A stretch of 64,000 nt of DNA from Ancylomarina sp963977525 (GTDB taxonomy: Bacteria; Bacteroidota; Bacteroidia; Bacteroidales; Marinifilaceae): positions 1 through 64,000 of the forward strand of contig CAXBPC010000002.1 in the NCBI GenBank assembly GCA_963977525.1. The letters are read 5' to 3'. The notes below the pieces were generated by a model. It was not told the origin of the DNA. It was given only the letters and a program-made list of their open reading frames with translations, and made no database searches. Position 1 is the first letter of the stretch, and every line of letters starts with the position of its first letter. The translations under genes were made by a program, and so were the position numbers. Below are positions 44,916 through 52,162 of the stretch, piece by piece.

Positions 44916-45308
44916 CTAGTCTACATCCTTCTCAGCTGGCGTAACGTCAGTAAATGTAGGCAAAGACTCGCTAATGCTGCCGGCACCCTTTTTATTAATT
45001 TTGAAAGTAACATCCTTTGTTGTGGTGAATAACAGAACAGATGAAAAAGACTTTCTGAGATGTGATTTCAAGACCACAAAAGCCTCTTCTAATGTAAGCT
45101 CGTCTTCCTCATCCTCGGTCTCTTTAGACCTGTAGCGCAATTTTAGTAAGACCTTAAAGCCATCTTCAGAATTGACTGGCCTAAGGAATATATTTCTCAA
45201 GTTAGGCTTACCAATGGTCTTTGCCATAGTTAACTTCGCAAAGCGGCCTTCTTGTAAACTTTCTTCAACTTGTTTCCAGAAAAGAACAAACACATCTTGG
45301 TAGGGCAT
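44916..45308 (-). CDS. Uncharacterised 130-residue protein
   Basis: Not recognised. Soluble, alpha/beta character, starting MPYQDVFVLFWKQVEESLQ and containing a strongly acidic linker (SKETEDEEDELTLEEAF) and a basic segment KSHLRKSFSSVLLFTTT; the last 20 residues look disordered. The only minus-strand gene in the array, which runs against the direction of its neighbours. ATG at 45308 with A-rich upstream sequence; no clear terminator after the stop at 44916. It could be an independent insertion or a cassette in reverse. Confidence 0.65.
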   Translation of the reverse strand: MPYQDVFVLFWKQVEESLQEGRFAKLTMAKTIGKPNLRNIFLRPVNSEDGFKVLLKLRYRSKETEDEEDELTLEEAFVVLKSHLRKSFSSVLLFTTTKDVTFKINKKGAGSISESLPTFTDVTPAEKDVD

Positions 45309-45420
45309 AAACTAAAGATTGATGATAAAATATTTCGTTTTTGCAAAAGTAACACTATAATTCAATTCATAGATCCTAATCTATCTTGATTACTCAATTA
45401 TCAGAAAAATAAGTAATAAA

Positions 45421-45612
45421 CTACCCCTAAAAAAGCCATTCTCTTAGGAGAGTGGTTTTCTTATTTCTTATTGTTCCTATTGTTAAGCTCTTATTGTTTT
45501 GTAAATTTAGTCTCGAAAATAAAAAACTGCACACTAATGTGGGATGTATTGCGAACCTCTTAAATTCGATAGAAGAGAAAAGTACATTTACACAATCGTG
45601 ATGAGCAATTAA
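45421..45612 (+). repeat. Dispersed repeat copy R3
   Basis: Full-length form: hairpin GCCATTCTC-ttag-GAGAGTGGT, then ATTG-N19-TAAATTTA promoter-like sequence, a decayed leader hairpin (ATGTATTGCGAAC only on the right side), the TTAAATTCGATAGAAGAG segment and a tail ATCGTGATGAGCAATTAA just before the serine hydrolase gene. Since it would terminate nothing on the plus strand (the gene before it is on the minus strand), it fits an insertion unit rather than a normal gene end. Confidence 0.8.
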
Positions 45613-45635
45613 GAAAATCACAAACCTAAAGTCGT

Positions 45636-46673
45636 ATGGCCAAGAAAAAAATAAAAGGAATTTTCAGAATAGTATTATTTGTTGGAACAATAACCTCCAT
45701 GTTCTTCGTACCATGGCTTTTAGTAAAGGCATGGATACTTCCACTACCAGTTACGGTTCAAGAACAGTTGGATGAGGCCATTGGTCATGGATTTGACGGA
45801 ATGATTGCTTATGTAGATCAAGCTGGGAAGCCACCAGCGTTTTATGCCGCAGGCTGGCATAAGCGAGAAAATAAAATACCTGCTCACCCTCACGCCTTAT
45901 TCAAGATTGCCAGTATTAGCAAGTTATATGATGCTGTCGCTGTCACCAAATTAGTAAGAGGTGAACGTCTTTCTTTGGATAAAACCATCGCCGATTATTT
46001 ACCGGAGCTTGTGGGAAGAATTGAAAATGCTGATAAAATTACCTTGAGATTGATGATACAGCATAGAAGTGGCATGCCGAATTTTACGGACGCTCCGAAT
46101 TTTTGGGGAGCTCCAACAGAGACCTATGAAGAAAGTCTTGCATTGATTATGGATAAGCCGGCCAACTTTAAGCCCGGTAAAGACTATGAATATTGTAATA
46201 CAAATTACCTGTTAATCAATAGAATAATGGATAATGAATTGGGGTATGGGAACTTTCAATTCATTAAGGAAGAAATTCTAAAACCGCTAAACCTTAACAA
46301 TACCTTCGGTTCGCTAAGTGAAGTGAATATAGACGATGTGATGAGTGGTTATCATGTAGGACATCCCTTTGATTTAAAGACAGACGATCATGGTATGTTA
46401 GCCACAGCAGAAGACGTGGGTACTTTCCTAAGGGCATTGAACGATGGATCATTGTTTGAGCCAGGAGAACAGGAAATATATGCTTCCATTTATGAGTACG
46501 AACATGGAGGTTGGGTTCCGGGATACCAAAGTTTTGCTAAATATCACAAAGACATTGATACTGTTGTTATTGAGTTCTACAGTACAACTGATTCTAAACT
46601 GTACAATTGGAACTTGTCAGAAATTATAAATAATAGAATTGCTAAAATTCTGAAAGGGCAAAAAAGCTCATAA
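45636..46673 (+). CDS. Serine hydrolase, beta-lactamase-related (class C/DD-peptidase-like)
   Basis: 345-residue penicillin-binding-fold hydrolase with an N-terminal signal anchor (about residues 8-30, IVLFVGTITSMFFVPWLLVK). Catalytic motifs: SISK (Ser-x-x-Lys in FKIASISKLYDAV), YCN in YEYCNTNYLLI, and HGG in YEHGGWVPGYQ. These are the three motifs of serine beta-lactamase-like proteins; most such proteins in Bacteroidota are esterases or peptidases, not antibiotic-resistance enzymes. Placed directly after repeat R3 with its promoter-like element 160 bp upstream, and followed by a small hairpin and R4. Confidence 0.9.
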   Translation: MAKKKIKGIFRIVLFVGTITSMFFVPWLLVKAWILPLPVTVQEQLDEAIGHGFDGMIAYVDQAGKPPAFYAAGWHKRENKIPAHPHALFKIASISKLYDAVAVTKLVRGERLSLDKTIADYLPELVGRIENADKITLRLMIQHRSGMPNFTDAPNFWGAPTETYEESLALIMDKPANFKPGKDYEYCNTNYLLINRIMDNELGYGNFQFIKEEILKPLNLNNTFGSLSEVNIDDVMSGYHVGHPFDLKTDDHGMLATAEDVGTFLRALNDGSLFEPGEQEIYASIYEYEHGGWVPGYQSFAKYHKDIDTVVIEFYSTTDSKLYNWNLSEIINNRIAKILKGQKSS

Positions 46674-46682
46674 TAATGTATA

Positions 46683-46703
46683 AAAGGCTTTAAATAGGCC
46701 TTT
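46683..46703 (+). terminator. Small hairpin after the serine hydrolase
   Basis: AAAGGC / GCCTTT stem, 9 bp past the stop. Weak; R4's stronger hairpin follows 20 bp later. Confidence 0.45.
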
Positions 46704-46723
46704 GTACTCACCTTAGAACCAAT

Positions 46724-46848
46724 AAGCCAAGCCTCACGCTTGGCTTTTTCCTTATTGTTTTTTTTTAAACACTTATTGTTTTGTAAATTTATTAAAGAGA
46801 ATAAAAAGCTGCACAATACAACTTACCGACTGTATGTATTGTGCAACA
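46724..46848 (+). repeat. Dispersed repeat copy R4
   Basis: Variant with a different terminator stem (AGCCAAGC-ctcac-GCTTGGCT, 46725-46745), then the conserved CTTATTGTTTTGTAAATTTA promoter part and a leader hairpin GCACAATACA / TGTATTGTGC (46811-46820, 46835-46844), perfect 10 bp. The stem sequence matches the leader hairpins of R5 and R6 while its loop differs, so pairing is conserved independent of loop sequence. Confidence 0.8.
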
Positions 46849-46888
46849 GAGATATGATTAATATATGCAGTATTGCGTATATAAACTA

Positions 46889-46898
46889 GTTGGCGGTA
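46889..46898 (+). repeat. Cassette-like left boundary of the 46924 gene
   Basis: GTTGGCGGTA, 26 bp before the ATG, is the exact reverse complement of TACCGCCAAC at 47358-47367, 24 bp after the stop. The pair flanks exactly one gene, like the split attC arms of an integron cassette. Confidence 0.5.
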
Positions 46899-46923
46899 AG
46901 TATTAATTATAAATTATAAAACC

Positions 46924-47334
46924 ATGAAAAACATAGGAATTTGGATCGACAAAAGAGAAGCAAAAATTGTTTCTATTGAAGCTGGAAATGAACGCCTTGA
47001 TACGATTGTGTCTGACATTGAAGATTTCCATCCAGGTGGCGGAAGCGGAACAAGATTGAAAGGAGGATCACAAGATGTGGTTCAGGATAGTAAATATTTA
47101 GAGAGGGGAAAGCATCAATTAGTAGAATTCTTTAAGGATATAGTCATATTTATTAAAGGTGCTGATGCTATAGTAATTTTTGGTCCTTCGCAGACAGGCG
47201 AAAAATTGTATAACGAATTATTGGAAAAGCACTCCCTATTTCACCATAAGAAAATATCTATTGAAAAAGCGGATAACATGACCGACAATCAAATAATGGC
47301 ATGGGTTCGAAATTATTATATTTCTGATAAATAA
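46924..47334 (+). CDS. Conserved protein of unknown function (possible release-factor-like fold)
   Basis: 136 residues, soluble. Begins MKNIGIWIDKREAKIVSIEAG, has a glycine-rich loop FHPGGGSGTRLKGGSQD, and ends with VIFGPSQTGEKLYNELLEKH and NMTDNQIMAWVRNYY. The order of a W-I-D-x-x-x-A strand, a G-P strand and a final helix recalls the eRF1-domain-2-like family of bacterial proteins (baeRF and relatives), but that is only a resemblance. Single gene flanked on both sides by complementary 10-mers and by repeats R4 and R5. Confidence 0.75.
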   Translation: MKNIGIWIDKREAKIVSIEAGNERLDTIVSDIEDFHPGGGSGTRLKGGSQDVVQDSKYLERGKHQLVEFFKDIVIFIKGADAIVIFGPSQTGEKLYNELLEKHSLFHHKKISIEKADNMTDNQIMAWVRNYYISDK

Positions 47335-47357
47335 ATAATTGGTTAATTAAAACAAAC

Positions 47358-47367
47358 TACCGCCAAC
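47358..47367 (+). repeat. Cassette-like right boundary of the 46924 gene
   Basis: TACCGCCAAC, complementary to the left boundary at 46889-46898. It ends in CCAAC, resembling the RYYYAAC box that starts an attC site. R5 follows 40 bp later. Confidence 0.5.
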
Positions 47368-47406
47368 AGCAAGTATAAGCAAGCGGGCAGAAATTAGTGA
47401 AATGAA

Positions 47407-47676
47407 AATCAAACTATAAAATCAAACTCGTTGTAAGTTGAAAATGTAGTGTTTCAAAGCGCTACGAACCTTAGCAAGGCCGTTAAAACCAACAAGCCAT
47501 TCTCTGCGGAGAATGGCTTTTGTTATTTCTTATTGTTTCTATTGTTAAGCTCTTATTGTTTTGTAGCTTTAGTCTCGAAAATAAAAAGTTGCACAATACA
47601 TACGCATATGGGATGTATTGTGAACCTCTTAAATTTGATATAAGAGAAAAGTACATTTACACACTCGTTGTATGCA
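47407..47676 (+). repeat. Dispersed repeat copy R5
   Basis: 270 bp, nearly identical to R6 except for a gap. Contains an extra left part (AATCAAACTATAAAATCAAACTC... to CCAACAAGCC), hairpin GCCATTCTC-tgcg-GAGAATGGC, ATTG-N19-TAGCTTTA promoter-like sequence, leader hairpin CACAATACAT / ATGTATTGTG, second hairpin CTCTTA / TAAGAG, and a tail CTCGTTGTATGCAATTA. The tail sits 34 bp before the next gene. A short ORF (47449-47643) inside is probably not real. Confidence 0.85.
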
Positions 47677-47708
47677 ATTAAAGAAAACAGGACCTAATAT
47701 GAGAAAAT

Positions 47709-48311
47709 ATGATTGACAAAATACTATCAGAAGCCGATGATATCGACTGGGGTAATACAGACTCCGTGTGTAATTTCTATGAAAGCCAATATCTATTTTT
47801 CAACAACTATAAGAATTTAAAGGATATAGAAGACATTATTGAAATAGTACATATTAAAGCTCGCTATATTGAGAGTCTAATTGACAGAAAACATTACACT
47901 AAAGCTTTAGAGATTGTCGTACATATTGATTTCTTACTTGAACAGATAAAGGGAAAAACTGATGAATATCCAAAATTAGAGATGGAGAATCTATTTCATA
48001 ATGGATTACTAAACAGTCGTCTTAAAAATCATAAGACTGCTTTATATATGTTCCAAAGATTAGTAATAATTGATAAAGACAATGACTTATACCAAAATTG
48101 GCTTTCACACACAAAACTTGATGTTAGAGCCAAATATCTAAATATTGTAAGTTATACTGGTTTAGCCATTGTATTTGGTAGTATAATATGTCGTCTGGCA
48201 TTCAACTTTGAATTTAACAGAACACTCCAACTGTCAGGATATATCCTAATGCTAATTGGCTGGTTAACTCCACTAATAATAAAATATTTTGAAGGAAAAA
48301 ACAAAGAATAA
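47709..48311 (+). CDS. Unknown protein, helical domain plus two C-terminal membrane segments
   Basis: 200 residues. The first 140 are helical and TPR-like (KHYTKALEIVVHIDFLLEQ, NHKTALYMFQRLVIIDKDN). They are followed by two hydrophobic segments (about 150-168, YTGLAIVFGSIICRLAF, and 174-192, LQLSGYILMLIGWLTPLI), leaving a short charged tail. No family recognised. Start at ATG 47709; a complementary 9-mer pair (GTTGTATGC at 47667-47675, GCATACAAC at 48314-48322) brackets the gene, again cassette-like. R5 provides a promoter-like sequence. Confidence 0.75.
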   Translation: MIDKILSEADDIDWGNTDSVCNFYESQYLFFNNYKNLKDIEDIIEIVHIKARYIESLIDRKHYTKALEIVVHIDFLLEQIKGKTDEYPKLEMENLFHNGLLNSRLKNHKTALYMFQRLVIIDKDNDLYQNWLSHTKLDVRAKYLNIVSYTGLAIVFGSIICRLAFNFEFNRTLQLSGYILMLIGWLTPLIIKYFEGKNKE

Positions 48312-48313
48312 CA

Positions 48314-48517
48314 GCATACAACAATGTGGCATATATCATAGGGCGTTTTGGCTCATACACGAGCTTCAGTAGTTCCTAGCAGCACGCCAAATCATAGATT
48401 TGACAGTGTCTGAATTGGAAAGTTCACAGTAAAATCTATGATGTGGCTAAGCGACGGTCAGAAAGATTTATGATTTCTTATGCCCTACGATACATCCACT
48501 CACGTTGTGGTGCATTT
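48314..48517 (+). repeat. Long imperfect palindrome (attC-like structured site)
   Basis: About 200 bp after the 47709 gene. Outer boxes: GCATACAAC at the left and GTTGTGGTGC at the right. Next inward: TCATAGGGC with GCCCTACGA. Innermost: perfect 11-bp pair ATCATAGATTT / AAATCTATGAT separated by about 30 nt. The nested, spaced, imperfect pairing with GTT/AAC outer boxes recalls integron attC or VCR sites. No ORF. Confidence 0.55.
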
Positions 48518-48642
48518 AAAAACAGGCCGTACATATATTTTTAGCGAAAGAAAATATGCCTGAAAGTCTTTGGAGATACTAACAGAAATTATTCAATAAA
48601 CTGTTTAAATTGCTCGAAACGATTTTAATGAACTAACAGTCG

Positions 48643-48699
48643 GATAAGTATGATTTTCACTTTTAAATGAAAACTGAAAAGTTGTACATCATACTTATC
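48643..48699. repeat. 12-bp perfect inverted repeat upstream of the DUF502 gene
   Basis: GATAAGTATGAT and ATCATACTTATC are exact complements separated by 33 bp that themselves contain TTTCA/TGAAA words. Lies in the 515-bp gap between the 47709 and DUF502 genes, preceded by AACTAACAG, another AAC-type word. The remaining gap shows nothing else recognisable. Confidence 0.6.
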
Positions 48700-48826
48700 A
48701 GAGGGGAAAATGATAGAAATCTCAAAGCATCATGTAGAAAAAGTTTAAAAGTGTAATAACCCAACCATTAGAAGAGTTTTAGTAATTTTAAAAGAGAAAA
48801 CACTTTACTTTTAAATTTTTTGCCTT

Positions 48827-49444
48827 ATGAAAAAAATAATAAATTATTTCCTGCAAGGCCTGCTATATATAGCTCCTTTAGGAATTACGGCATACATAAT
48901 CTATGTAATTTTCAATTTTACAAATAATTTACTGGATGATATTTTGGAAAAGCTCCTTAAAATAGACATCCCAGGCTTAGGAATCGTTGTGATTTTCTTC
49001 TTTCTGGTATTAGTTGGAATAATTGGCCAGAGTATACTTGTCAAACCATTCAAAATCTTGTTTAACAGGTTAATTGAAAGAATTCCATTATTAAAACTTA
49101 TCTATTCAGCATTGAATGATCTTTTCTCCGCATTTGTAGGAAAAGAAAAAAAATTCAATAAGCCAGTAATTGTATTGGTAAATCCAATCTCCAATCTGGA
49201 AAAATTGGGATTCCTGACAGAGGAAGATTTAAGCAAAATAGATGAGAGAGATAAGGTTGCAGTATATTTCCCTCATTCTTATAATTTCTCAGGAGAATTG
49301 TTCATCGTTCCAAAAAGCCAGGTCAGGATAATAGATATAGATCCGGCAGTTGTAATGAAGTTTATTGTTTCTGGTGGTGTATCGGATATCTATGAGAAAC
49401 AAAAAAACGTTAATGGTATAAATTCGAAAAACCATAGATTGTAA
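48827..49444 (+). CDS. DUF502 family membrane protein
   Basis: 205 residues with two N-terminal membrane segments (about 5-30, FLQGLLYIAPLGITAYIIYVIF, shown in part, and 50-70, GLGIVVIFFFLVLVGIIGQS). Between them and after them are DUF502 marks: a PLGITAYI motif, ERIPLLKLIYSALNDL and the soluble C-terminal domain with VYFPHSYNFSGELFIVP. The family is widespread in bacteria and plants (LIKE-COV proteins); function unknown. 3 bp ahead of the antiporter remnant on the same strand, so the two were probably cotranscribed. Confidence 0.9.
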   Translation: MKKIINYFLQGLLYIAPLGITAYIIYVIFNFTNNLLDDILEKLLKIDIPGLGIVVIFFFLVLVGIIGQSILVKPFKILFNRLIERIPLLKLIYSALNDLFSAFVGKEKKFNKPVIVLVNPISNLEKLGFLTEEDLSKIDERDKVAVYFPHSYNFSGELFIVPKSQVRIIDIDPAVVMKFIVSGGVSDIYEKQKNVNGINSKNHRL

Positions 49445-49447
49445 GAT

Positions 49448-49973
49448 ATGATTGTCACAATAATTTTAATAATAACAGGATTTGCAAGTTTAATTTTTGG
49501 AGCGAATTGGCTTGTTGACGGAGCATCATCATTGGCAAAAAAAAACAATGTTTCTGATTTAGTCATAGGATTAACAATAGTCGCTTTTGGAACGTCCGCA
49601 CCTGAATTAGTTGTTAATTCTGTAGCTTCATTTAATGGGCTTTCCGATATAGTTTTTGGAAACATTATTGGCAGCAATAATTTTAACCTGTTTATAATAC
49701 TTGGAATAGCAGGTTTAATTTACCCAATTTCGGTTCAATCTTCAACAGCATGGCGAGAAATTCTCATATCGCTTATTGGAGCAATATTATTATTTCTACT
49801 TGCCAATGGATTTATTATTAATCAAAATGCTGAAATTTCAAGACTTGACGGAATTATCTTATTCATTTCATTTCTTTTTATATTATGTGTTTAATCAACT
49901 AAAGCAAGAAAAAGCTGAAGTGATTACCTATGAAAATAAATCAAACTATAAAATCAAACTCGTTGTAAGTTGA
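49448..49973 (+). pseudogene. Truncated, frameshifted Na+/Ca2+ antiporter (CaCA family)
   Basis: The intact part (148 codons, 49448-49894) is the first half of a calcium/sodium antiporter of about 310 residues: alpha-1 repeat with VAFGTSAPELVVNSVA and GNIIGSNNFNLFI, five membrane segments. It stops at TAA after FILCV. The coding sense appears to go on in another frame (YYVFNQLKQEKAEVITYENKS) to 49973, indicating a frameshift near 49885, and then runs into repeat R6, which has replaced the second half including alpha-2. Not expected to transport. Confidence 0.8.
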
Positions 49974-50257
49974 AAATGTAGTGTTTCAAAGCGCCACGAA
50001 CCTTAGCAAGGCAGTTAAAACCAACAAGCCAAGGCCCCAAGCTTGGCTTTTTCCATTGGCGGCTACCCCTCAAAAAGCCATTCTCTGCGGAGAGTGGATT
50101 TTTTATTTCTTATTGTTTCTATTGTTAAGCTCTTATTGTTTTGTAGATTTAGAATCGAAAATAAAAAGGTTCACAATACATGCTAATATGGGATGTATTG
50201 TGAACCTCTTAAATTTGATATAAGAGAAAAGTACATTTAAACAATCGTTATAAGCAA
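49939..50257 (+). repeat. Dispersed repeat copy R6
   Basis: 319 bp; the longest copy. Same left part as R5, then two terminator stems in tandem (AGCCAAGG-cccca-GCTTGGCT type and GCCATTCTC-tgcg-GAGAGTGGA), ATTG at 50121 and TAGATTTA at 50144 (19-bp spacing), a perfect 13-bp leader hairpin GTTCACAATACAT / ATGTATTGTGAAC, CTCTTA / TAAGAG hairpin and tail ATCGTTATAAGCAATT. It has overwritten the 3' half of the antiporter gene. Confidence 0.85.
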
Positions 50258-50353
50258 TTCGAAAGAACTGATATTTTATCGCCATATAATTATTTTATAT
50301 TGTACTAAATACAAATGTAAGTTGACTTAGAACAGAATTAAACCTTAACAGAG

Positions 50354-51457
50354 ATGGAAGATAATAGTTTGCTTTTAAATCAAATGTATGATTTAAGTAA
50401 TGAAGGTTATAAAGTAATTGATAAGAGTTTTAATATTATTTCTTGCAATAAAAAATATGCGGAATTCAATAATATTGAAAATCGACAAGAAATTGTTGGG
50501 AAGAAATGTAGTGAATATCTATGTTCTAATAGTTGCGGCACAGAAAAATGTTCATTAATTGAAATATTGAATGATAAAAAAGCGATTGAAAAAATAATCG
50601 AAAAAGAAATAAATCCCAACGAAATCAAATATTTCATACTAAACATAAAACCTTTTAAAAATGAAAAAAATGAAATATTAGGGATTATTGAATGTTTTAT
50701 TGATATCACTGCATTAAAAAGAGCAGAGATAGATTTAAAAGAAAGTGAAGCTCAATTAAAGAAAGTAAATGTCGCTAAAGACAAACTATTTTCAATTATT
50801 GCACATGATTTAAGAAGTCCCTTTACTAGTATTTTAGGTTTTTCGAAAATATTAATTGAAAACGTAAAATATTTTGAGATTAAGGAAACCGAAGAGTATT
50901 TAGGTATTATAAATTCATCCGCAGAAAACACGCTTGTTCTACTTGATAATTTATTGAATTGGGCTAAAACACAAACTGGAAAATTGGTTCTCCAAACTGA
51001 AAATATAGTTTTATTATCAACAATTAATGAAATAATTGAATTAGAAAATGTCGCTGCGAATATTAAGAATATAACCTTAAACTATAATCAATTTGATGAG
51101 GTTGAATTTTGTACTGATGAAAATATGGTTAAGACAATTTTACGAAATCTTATTTCTAATGCAATCAAATTTACTAAACTAGGAGGAGCTATAAATATTT
51201 CAACAATCTCCAAACATAACCAAGTTGAAATAACGGTTTCCGACAATGGAGTTGGTATGGATGATGAAAAGCGTAAAAAGCTATTTGACACATCTGCAAA
51301 TATAACATCTTCCGGCACTGCAAATGAAAAAGGCTCTGGCTTGGGATTAGTTCTTTGCAAAGAATTTGTTGAAAAACTTGGTGGCAATATTTGGGTCGAA
51401 AGCGAAGAAGGAAAAGGAAGTGATTTCAAATTTACGTTGCCGTTGAATAAATCATGA
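50354..51457 (+). CDS. PAS-domain sensor histidine kinase (soluble)
   Basis: 367-residue kinase without membrane segments. PAS domain (about 1-125) with a cysteine-rich loop CSEYLCSNSCGTEKCSLIE that could bind a metal or cofactor. DHp helix with SIIAHDLRSPFTSILGFSK (phospho-His), and CATPase with N box LRNLISNAIKF, G1 VSDNGVGMD and G2 GSGLGLVLCKEF. Four or five cysteines within 20 residues of the PAS domain suggest redox or iron-sulfur sensing (inference). No response regulator gene is adjacent. Preceded by R6, whose promoter-like element is about 200 bp upstream. Confidence 0.92.
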   Translation: MEDNSLLLNQMYDLSNEGYKVIDKSFNIISCNKKYAEFNNIENRQEIVGKKCSEYLCSNSCGTEKCSLIEILNDKKAIEKIIEKEINPNEIKYFILNIKPFKNEKNEILGIIECFIDITALKRAEIDLKESEAQLKKVNVAKDKLFSIIAHDLRSPFTSILGFSKILIENVKYFEIKETEEYLGIINSSAENTLVLLDNLLNWAKTQTGKLVLQTENIVLLSTINEIIELENVAANIKNITLNYNQFDEVEFCTDENMVKTILRNLISNAIKFTKLGGAINISTISKHNQVEITVSDNGVGMDDEKRKKLFDTSANITSSGTANEKGSGLGLVLCKEFVEKLGGNIWVESEEGKGSDFKFTLPLNKS

Positions 51458-51474
51458 TGAAAAAGAATAAAAAC

Positions 51475-51545
51475 TGCTAACAACTAAGCGTTCGTGTGGC
51501 AGGAACTGCCCAACATGAACGTTGGGTTGACGTAACCGTTACCTG
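51475..51545 (+). repeat. attC-like structured site after the kinase gene
   Basis: Starts TGCTAACAAC, ends CGTTACCTG. Between them CGTTC-g-TGT / ACA-t-GAACG surrounds the perfect GGCAG-gaa-CTGCC stem, and GCCCAAC/GTTGGGT forms an alternative pair. The left box is 8/10 complementary to GTTATAAGCA at 50247-50256 just before the kinase gene. Same general design as the site at 48314. Confidence 0.5.
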
Positions 51546-51557
51546 AATTGCTACTTT

Positions 51558-51764
51558 ATGGGGAATGATATAGTTTTTGTAAATGGTAATTTAATATTTA
51601 AGTCAGGTAATCACCAAGTAAAGGAGTTGGTTGCCTATGCTGATGATAAATGGCGAGAAGCTGCTGGAGAAGACATTCATGAAGGAGATTTGATAATTAC
51701 AAAAGATGAGTTTATCGAGATTGGGAAAGTAATAAAAAGCATTTGGCAAAACAGATTAAAATAA
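51558..51764 (+). CDS. Small unknown protein (68 residues)
   Basis: Soluble, acidic, no signal or membrane segment. Contains GNDIVFVNGNLIFKSGNHQ, which is beta-hairpin-like, and a helical second half ITKDEFIEIGKVIKSIW. Not recognised. It lies 6 bp before the next small gene on the same strand and just after the structured site at 51475, so the pair may be one two-gene cassette. Coding seems likely from the tight spacing; the evidence is otherwise thin. Confidence 0.55.
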   Translation: MGNDIVFVNGNLIFKSGNHQVKELVAYADDKWREAAGEDIHEGDLIITKDEFIEIGKVIKSIWQNRLK

Positions 51765-51770
51765 TTAAGA

Positions 51771-52094
51771 ATGAAATTCACAACAATTTATTTAGGAGAA
51801 ATAAAAATTGAATTATTTAATACGCTGCTTGGAAAAGAAATAGTAAAAGTTAATGGAGAAATTGTTTCTTCAGAATTTTCGATTGCAGGAACTGAGCATG
51901 ATTTCAAGATTCTAGAAAATGATGAAGAGTCAAGCTGTAAATTAGTGACTGGATTTGGTTTGCATGGTGTAGTAATTGATTTATATAGGGATGATAAACC
52001 CATTATAGTATCTCCAAAAGTAGGATGTTTAGGTAATCTTCTGATTGTTTTTGGGGTCGTGTTTCTAATAAGATTTTTGGAATGGCTAATTTGA
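51771..52094 (+). CDS. Small membrane protein of unknown function
   Basis: 107 residues. The first 80 are beta-rich and soluble (GKEIVKVNGEIVSSEFSIAG, DFKILENDEESSCKLVTG). A single C-terminal membrane segment (about 88-105, LGNLLIVFGVVFLIRFLEW) anchors the protein tail-first. Follows the 68-residue gene by 6 bp, so they likely share a transcript. No family recognised. Ends about 70 bp before the R7 terminator. Confidence 0.65.
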   Translation: MKFTTIYLGEIKIELFNTLLGKEIVKVNGEIVSSEFSIAGTEHDFKILENDEESSCKLVTGFGLHGVVIDLYRDDKPIIVSPKVGCLGNLLIVFGVVFLIRFLEWLI

Positions 52095-52162
52095 ATAGCA
52101 TAAAGCTTAATCAGTTCTTATGATATTATTAAGAAATATGTTAATATAATTGCTGTTGAATA

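Noticed and set aside
45636..46673. Antibiotic-resistance beta-lactamase
   Set aside because: SxxK, YxN and HGG motifs show the fold only. A signal-anchored 345-residue protein of this type is more likely an esterase or peptidase.
47449..47643. 64-residue ORF inside repeat R5, and the 80-residue ORF 49981-50223 inside R6
   Set aside because: Both read through terminator, promoter-like and leader hairpin sequence of the dispersed repeat. Their similarity follows from the repeat, and the codons do not look coding.
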